Origin: JAGPUQ01 sp041594335
GTDB taxonomy: Bacteria > Pseudomonadota > Gammaproteobacteria > Pseudomonadales > Porticoccaceae
Direction of reading: 5' to 3'
Assembly (NCBI GenBank): GCA_041594335.1
Contig: JBFHML010000004.1
Span: 1 to 64,000, forward strand
DNA length: 64,000 nt
The translations under genes were made by a program, and so were the position numbers. Under the pieces are notes generated by a model, which saw only the letters and a list, made by a program, of their open reading frames with translations, was not told the DNA's origin and did no database searches. This document shows, piece by piece, positions 61,564 to 64,000 of the stretch (position 1 is its first letter; every line of letters begins with the position of its first letter).

Positions 61564-62091
61564 ATGGAGATGTCCATGCCCAAGTCTGTAGAAGTCGCCC
61601 CCGGGCGGTATCGCGAGTCCTACGGCCGCTATCTGGAAGATTTCAAAGTCGGTGATATCTACGAACATCGCCCTGGGCGGACCATCACCGAGACCGACAA
61701 TACTTGGTTCACCCTACTGACCATGAACCAGCATCCGCTACATTTCGACAAAGAATATGCGAAGCACAGCGAGTTCGGGAAGATTTTGGTCAACAGTACC
61801 ATGACGGTTGCGGTAATCGCGGGCATGAGTGTCTCCGACGTCAGCCAAAAGACCATTGCCAACCTCGGCTGGAAGGAAATTCGCCTGCCGGCACCGGTTT
61901 TTGTCGGCGATACCCTCTACGCCGAGTCTGAGGTGTTGGAGATGCGCGAATCGAAAAGCCGTCCTAACGCGGGACTCGTCACCGTCCGGACACTGGGCAA
62001 AAATCAAGACGACACCATAGTCTGCGACTTCGTCCGTACCATGCTGATTCCCAAAGCCGGCCACGCGGTCGACGACAAAGCCGGTTACTGA
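61564..62091 (+). CDS. MaoC-family hydratase/dehydratase
   Basis: A 175-residue single hot-dog protein. GRYLEDFKVGDIYEHRPGRT near residue 20, the hydratase residues in NQHPLHFDKEYAKHSEFGK (Asp/His) and LGWKEIRLPAPVFVGDTLYAESEV (key words APVFVGDTLY) resemble mesaconyl-CoA or itaconyl-CoA hydratases. Three ATGs (61564, 61570, 61576) are possible; GGAG (61566) best fits the third, which would give 171 residues. It is followed by an acyl-CoA dehydrogenase 19 bases later, suggesting acyl-CoA breakdown. Confidence 0.87.
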   Translation: MEMSMPKSVEVAPGRYRESYGRYLEDFKVGDIYEHRPGRTITETDNTWFTLLTMNQHPLHFDKEYAKHSEFGKILVNSTMTVAVIAGMSVSDVSQKTIANLGWKEIRLPAPVFVGDTLYAESEVLEMRESKSRPNAGLVTVRTLGKNQDDTIVCDFVRTMLIPKAGHAVDDKAGY

Positions 62092-62110
62092 CCCAAACAA
62101 GGGGCCCGCC

Positions 62111-63256
62111 ATGGCCAGTGAAGACGACAACCTGATTCTCGACAGTGTGCATCGCTGGTTGGAGCGCGACGTCGCGCCCTATGCCCACGACCTCGAACAG
62201 GCCGATGAGTATCCGTACGCGATGGTTGAGCAAATGAAGGCGCTGGGGCTGTTCGGCGCCACCATCGCGCCGGAGTACGGTGGGCTTGGACTTTCGGCGT
62301 CGACCTACGCGAAGATCGTGGCCGCGGTTTCTGAGGTTTGGATGTCGTTGTCCGGGATCTTCAACTCCCACCTGATCATGGCTCGGTGTGTGCAAAGTTA
62401 TGGTACCGAGGCCCAGAAGCAGCGATATTTGCCACGGTTTGCCAGCGGGGAGTTGCGCGGCGGCATCGGGTTGACCGAACCAGACGCCGGGACCGATCTC
62501 CAGGGGATTCGTTGCGTTGCGCGCCGTGACGGCGACCACTATGTCGTCAACGGCACCAAAACCTGGATTACCAACTCCCTAGAGGGAGACTGTATTGCCC
62601 TGCTCGTCAAAACCGATCCTCAGGCTAGCCCGCCTCGCAAAGGCATGAGCATGTTCATCGCCGAAAAGGGCCCGGGGTTCAAAGTTACCCGCAAACTTAA
62701 GAAACTAGGTTACCGTGGTATCGACACTGCGGAAATCCTCTTTGAGGATTACCGAGTCCATCGCGATTGCTTGATCGGCGGCACGGAAGGCCGTGGTTTT
62801 TATAACGCCGTGGGCGGTCTCGAACTGGGGCGTATCAATGTCGCGGCCCGGGGCGTGGGAGTGGCGACCGCTGCGCTCAAGCAGGCGACCGCTTATTCCC
62901 AACAGCGCAGAACCTTCGGCAAACCGATCTGCGAACACCAAGCGATTCAGCTCAAGCTGGGCGAAATGGCTACCCGTGCCGAAGCTGCCCGCCTCTTGGT
63001 TGAACAGGCCGCCCAAGCCTACGACCGCGGCGAGCGTTGCGATATGGAAGCCGGGATGGCGAAGTACTTCGCCACCGAGGCCGCGGCCAAAAACGCTGAC
63101 GAAAACCTGCGGATCCACGGTGCTTACGGGTATTCCTGCGAATTCGACGCCGAGCGGCTTTACCGCGATGCGCCCTTGATGATTATCGGCGAGGGCACCA
63201 ACGAAATGCAGCGCATCATCATCGCCCGGCAATTGATTGAGCGAAACCCGGCATGA
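62111..63256 (+). CDS. Acyl-CoA dehydrogenase
   Basis: A 381-residue FAD flavoenzyme that puts a double bond into acyl-CoA. GIGLTEPDAGTDLQGIR and NGTKTWITNS bind FAD and substrate; RRTFGKPICEHQAIQLKL and IHGAYGYS follow, and the catalytic base is Glu361 in IIGEGTNEMQR. The chain specificity is not clear; the LSLSGIFNSHLI-like region (written WMSLSGIFNSHL) is shared with methylbutanoyl/glutaryl-type enzymes. It is probably expressed with the MaoC hydratase. Confidence 0.92.
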   Translation: MASEDDNLILDSVHRWLERDVAPYAHDLEQADEYPYAMVEQMKALGLFGATIAPEYGGLGLSASTYAKIVAAVSEVWMSLSGIFNSHLIMARCVQSYGTEAQKQRYLPRFASGELRGGIGLTEPDAGTDLQGIRCVARRDGDHYVVNGTKTWITNSLEGDCIALLVKTDPQASPPRKGMSMFIAEKGPGFKVTRKLKKLGYRGIDTAEILFEDYRVHRDCLIGGTEGRGFYNAVGGLELGRINVAARGVGVATAALKQATAYSQQRRTFGKPICEHQAIQLKLGEMATRAEAARLLVEQAAQAYDRGERCDMEAGMAKYFATEAAAKNADENLRIHGAYGYSCEFDAERLYRDAPLMIIGEGTNEMQRIIIARQLIERNPA

Positions 63257-63430
63257 TTGTCATCGTCGATCATAGCGTCTAGATTCGCGACAACGCGTGG
63301 CCTCACGGCAGTTGACGAGCGATACAGATCGAGCCGAACCCGAGATCGGCAGTGGCTTTCGAACCGCGCTCCAAACTGGAGCGGCTTACTGAGAGAAACC
63401 ATCAGATAACAACAACCCTGAGAGGAATCC

Positions 63431-64000
63431 ATGAGCGATCGACGTTACGAACAGCTTTCTTGGCAGATTGGCGACGTCTCCATTACCCGCTTGGTGGAAG
63501 TGGTTCTGGACGCACCCATCAACTCACTGTTCCCCGATAACAACGTAGAAGAACTCGCCGAACACTTCAGCTGGCTCAAACCCCACTTCATCAATGATGC
63601 CGGCAATATGAATCTGAGCATCCACGCTTTTCTCATCGAGGCGGGTGGACTCAAGATGATCGTCGACACCTGTGCGGGCAATAACAAAGACTTACCGTTG
63701 TTTCCGGAGTGGAATCGCATGAACAACCCATTCCTGGACAACATGGCGCAGCTGGGATTCGCGCCCGAGAGCATCGACCGTGTCATGTGTACCCATATGC
63801 ACTTCGATCATGTCGGCTGGAATACTGTGCAAGTAGACGGCAAATGGGTTCCGACTTTCCCCAATGCCCGCTACCTCTATGCCAAGGGCGAGTGGGATTT
63901 TTGGAAGGATCACGAAGACCCCTACGGCGCCAATACCATCGAGCATGCTTTGCTGCCCGTAGTCGACGCCGGTCTCGTCGATCTCGTCGAATCCAACCAC
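63431..64000 (+). CDS. Metallo-beta-lactamase-fold hydrolase (3' end cut by the window)
   Basis: An open frame of 190 codons runs off the right edge. The metal motif is THMHFDHVGWN (His122, His124, Asp126, His127), with SIHAFLIEAGGLKMIVDTCAGN before it. Family members are lactonases, thioesterases or other hydrolases; AttM/quorum-quenching lactonase-like and alkyl hydrolases share this layout, but assignment is open. GAGAGGAATCC precedes the ATG. It is 174 bases after the acyl-CoA dehydrogenase; I see nothing else in that gap. Confidence 0.9.
   Translation, partial: MSDRRYEQLSWQIGDVSITRLVEVVLDAPINSLFPDNNVEELAEHFSWLKPHFINDAGNMNLSIHAFLIEAGGLKMIVDTCAGNNKDLPLFPEWNRMNNPFLDNMAQLGFAPESIDRVMCTHMHFDHVGWNTVQVDGKWVPTFPNARYLYAKGEWDFWKDHEDPYGANTIEHALLPVVDAGLVDLVESNH

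Noticed and set aside
1..64000. CRISPR arrays, insertion sequences, prophage or known anti-phage genes
   Set aside because: No regularly spaced repeats, transposase, integrase, or nuclease-defence motifs were recognised on either strand.

Overview
The window is a dense, GC-rich stretch of a bacterial chromosome, almost certainly from a free-living gammaproteobacterium. The main evidence is gene order. The run leuC-leuD-methyltransferase-asd-fimV-truA-trpF-accD-folC-SPOR-cvpA-purF-metZ matches the PA3121-PA3107 block of Pseudomonas aeruginosa. ftsK-lolA-rarA-crcB-serS-cysG, divergent from trxB-aat-bpt, matches the PA2611-PA2618 block. recA-recX ... alaS-lysC-csrA-tRNA-Ser is the usual gammaproteobacterial order. 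FimV is itself a gammaproteobacterial marker. The genes for breakdown of organic compounds (luciferase-like monooxygenase, extradiol dioxygenase, class III CoA-transferase, acyl-CoA dehydrogenase) suggest an environmental degrader. I cannot name the family from sequence alone. I saw no IS element, prophage, CRISPR array or recognisable defence system.

Layout. (1) 1-3568: the start of an FMN reductase gene, then divergently a Zn alcohol dehydrogenase, a flavin-dependent monooxygenase and a ring-cleavage-type dioxygenase. (2) 3608-7964: an MFS permease, tRNA-Gly(CCC), and the TgpA and DUF58 members of a MoxR cluster. (3) 8008-23023: one long minus-strand run from leuC down to moxR, with many 1-4 base overlaps suggesting coupled translation. 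(4) 23191-26775: a divergent LysR regulator, bifunctional MnmC and a DUF502 membrane protein. (5) 26939-35740: an accessory region with an amidohydrolase, a decayed amidohydrolase remnant, a CoA-transferase, a ureohydrolase, a TetR-controlled EmrAB-type pump and a cardiolipin synthase. (6) 35854-50687: dienoyl-CoA reductase, glutathione reductase, siroheme synthase, serS, crcB, rarA, lolA and ftsK, then trxB, aat, bpt, a 2-hydroxyacid dehydrogenase and a VOC protein. (7) 50792-53334: an NAD-kinase-like protein paired with polyphosphate kinase 2, two converging tRNA-Ser genes and csrA. (8) 53546-60675: lysC, alaS, a HIT protein, a Trm112-like protein, an M23 peptidase-like protein, recX and recA under a perfect LexA box. 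(9) 60849-64000: tpm, a MaoC hydratase, an acyl-CoA dehydrogenase and a truncated metallo-beta-lactamase-fold hydrolase.

The points most worth following up are: the NAD-kinase-like/PPK2 pair; the flavin-monooxygenase module at the left edge with its palindrome-covered promoter; an M23 protein whose usual second HxH histidine is aspartate; a pseudogene remnant beside a perfect 12-bp hairpin; a perfect TetR-type operator; and the absence of leuB from its usual place. No wholly new multi-gene system could be demonstrated from the sequence alone.
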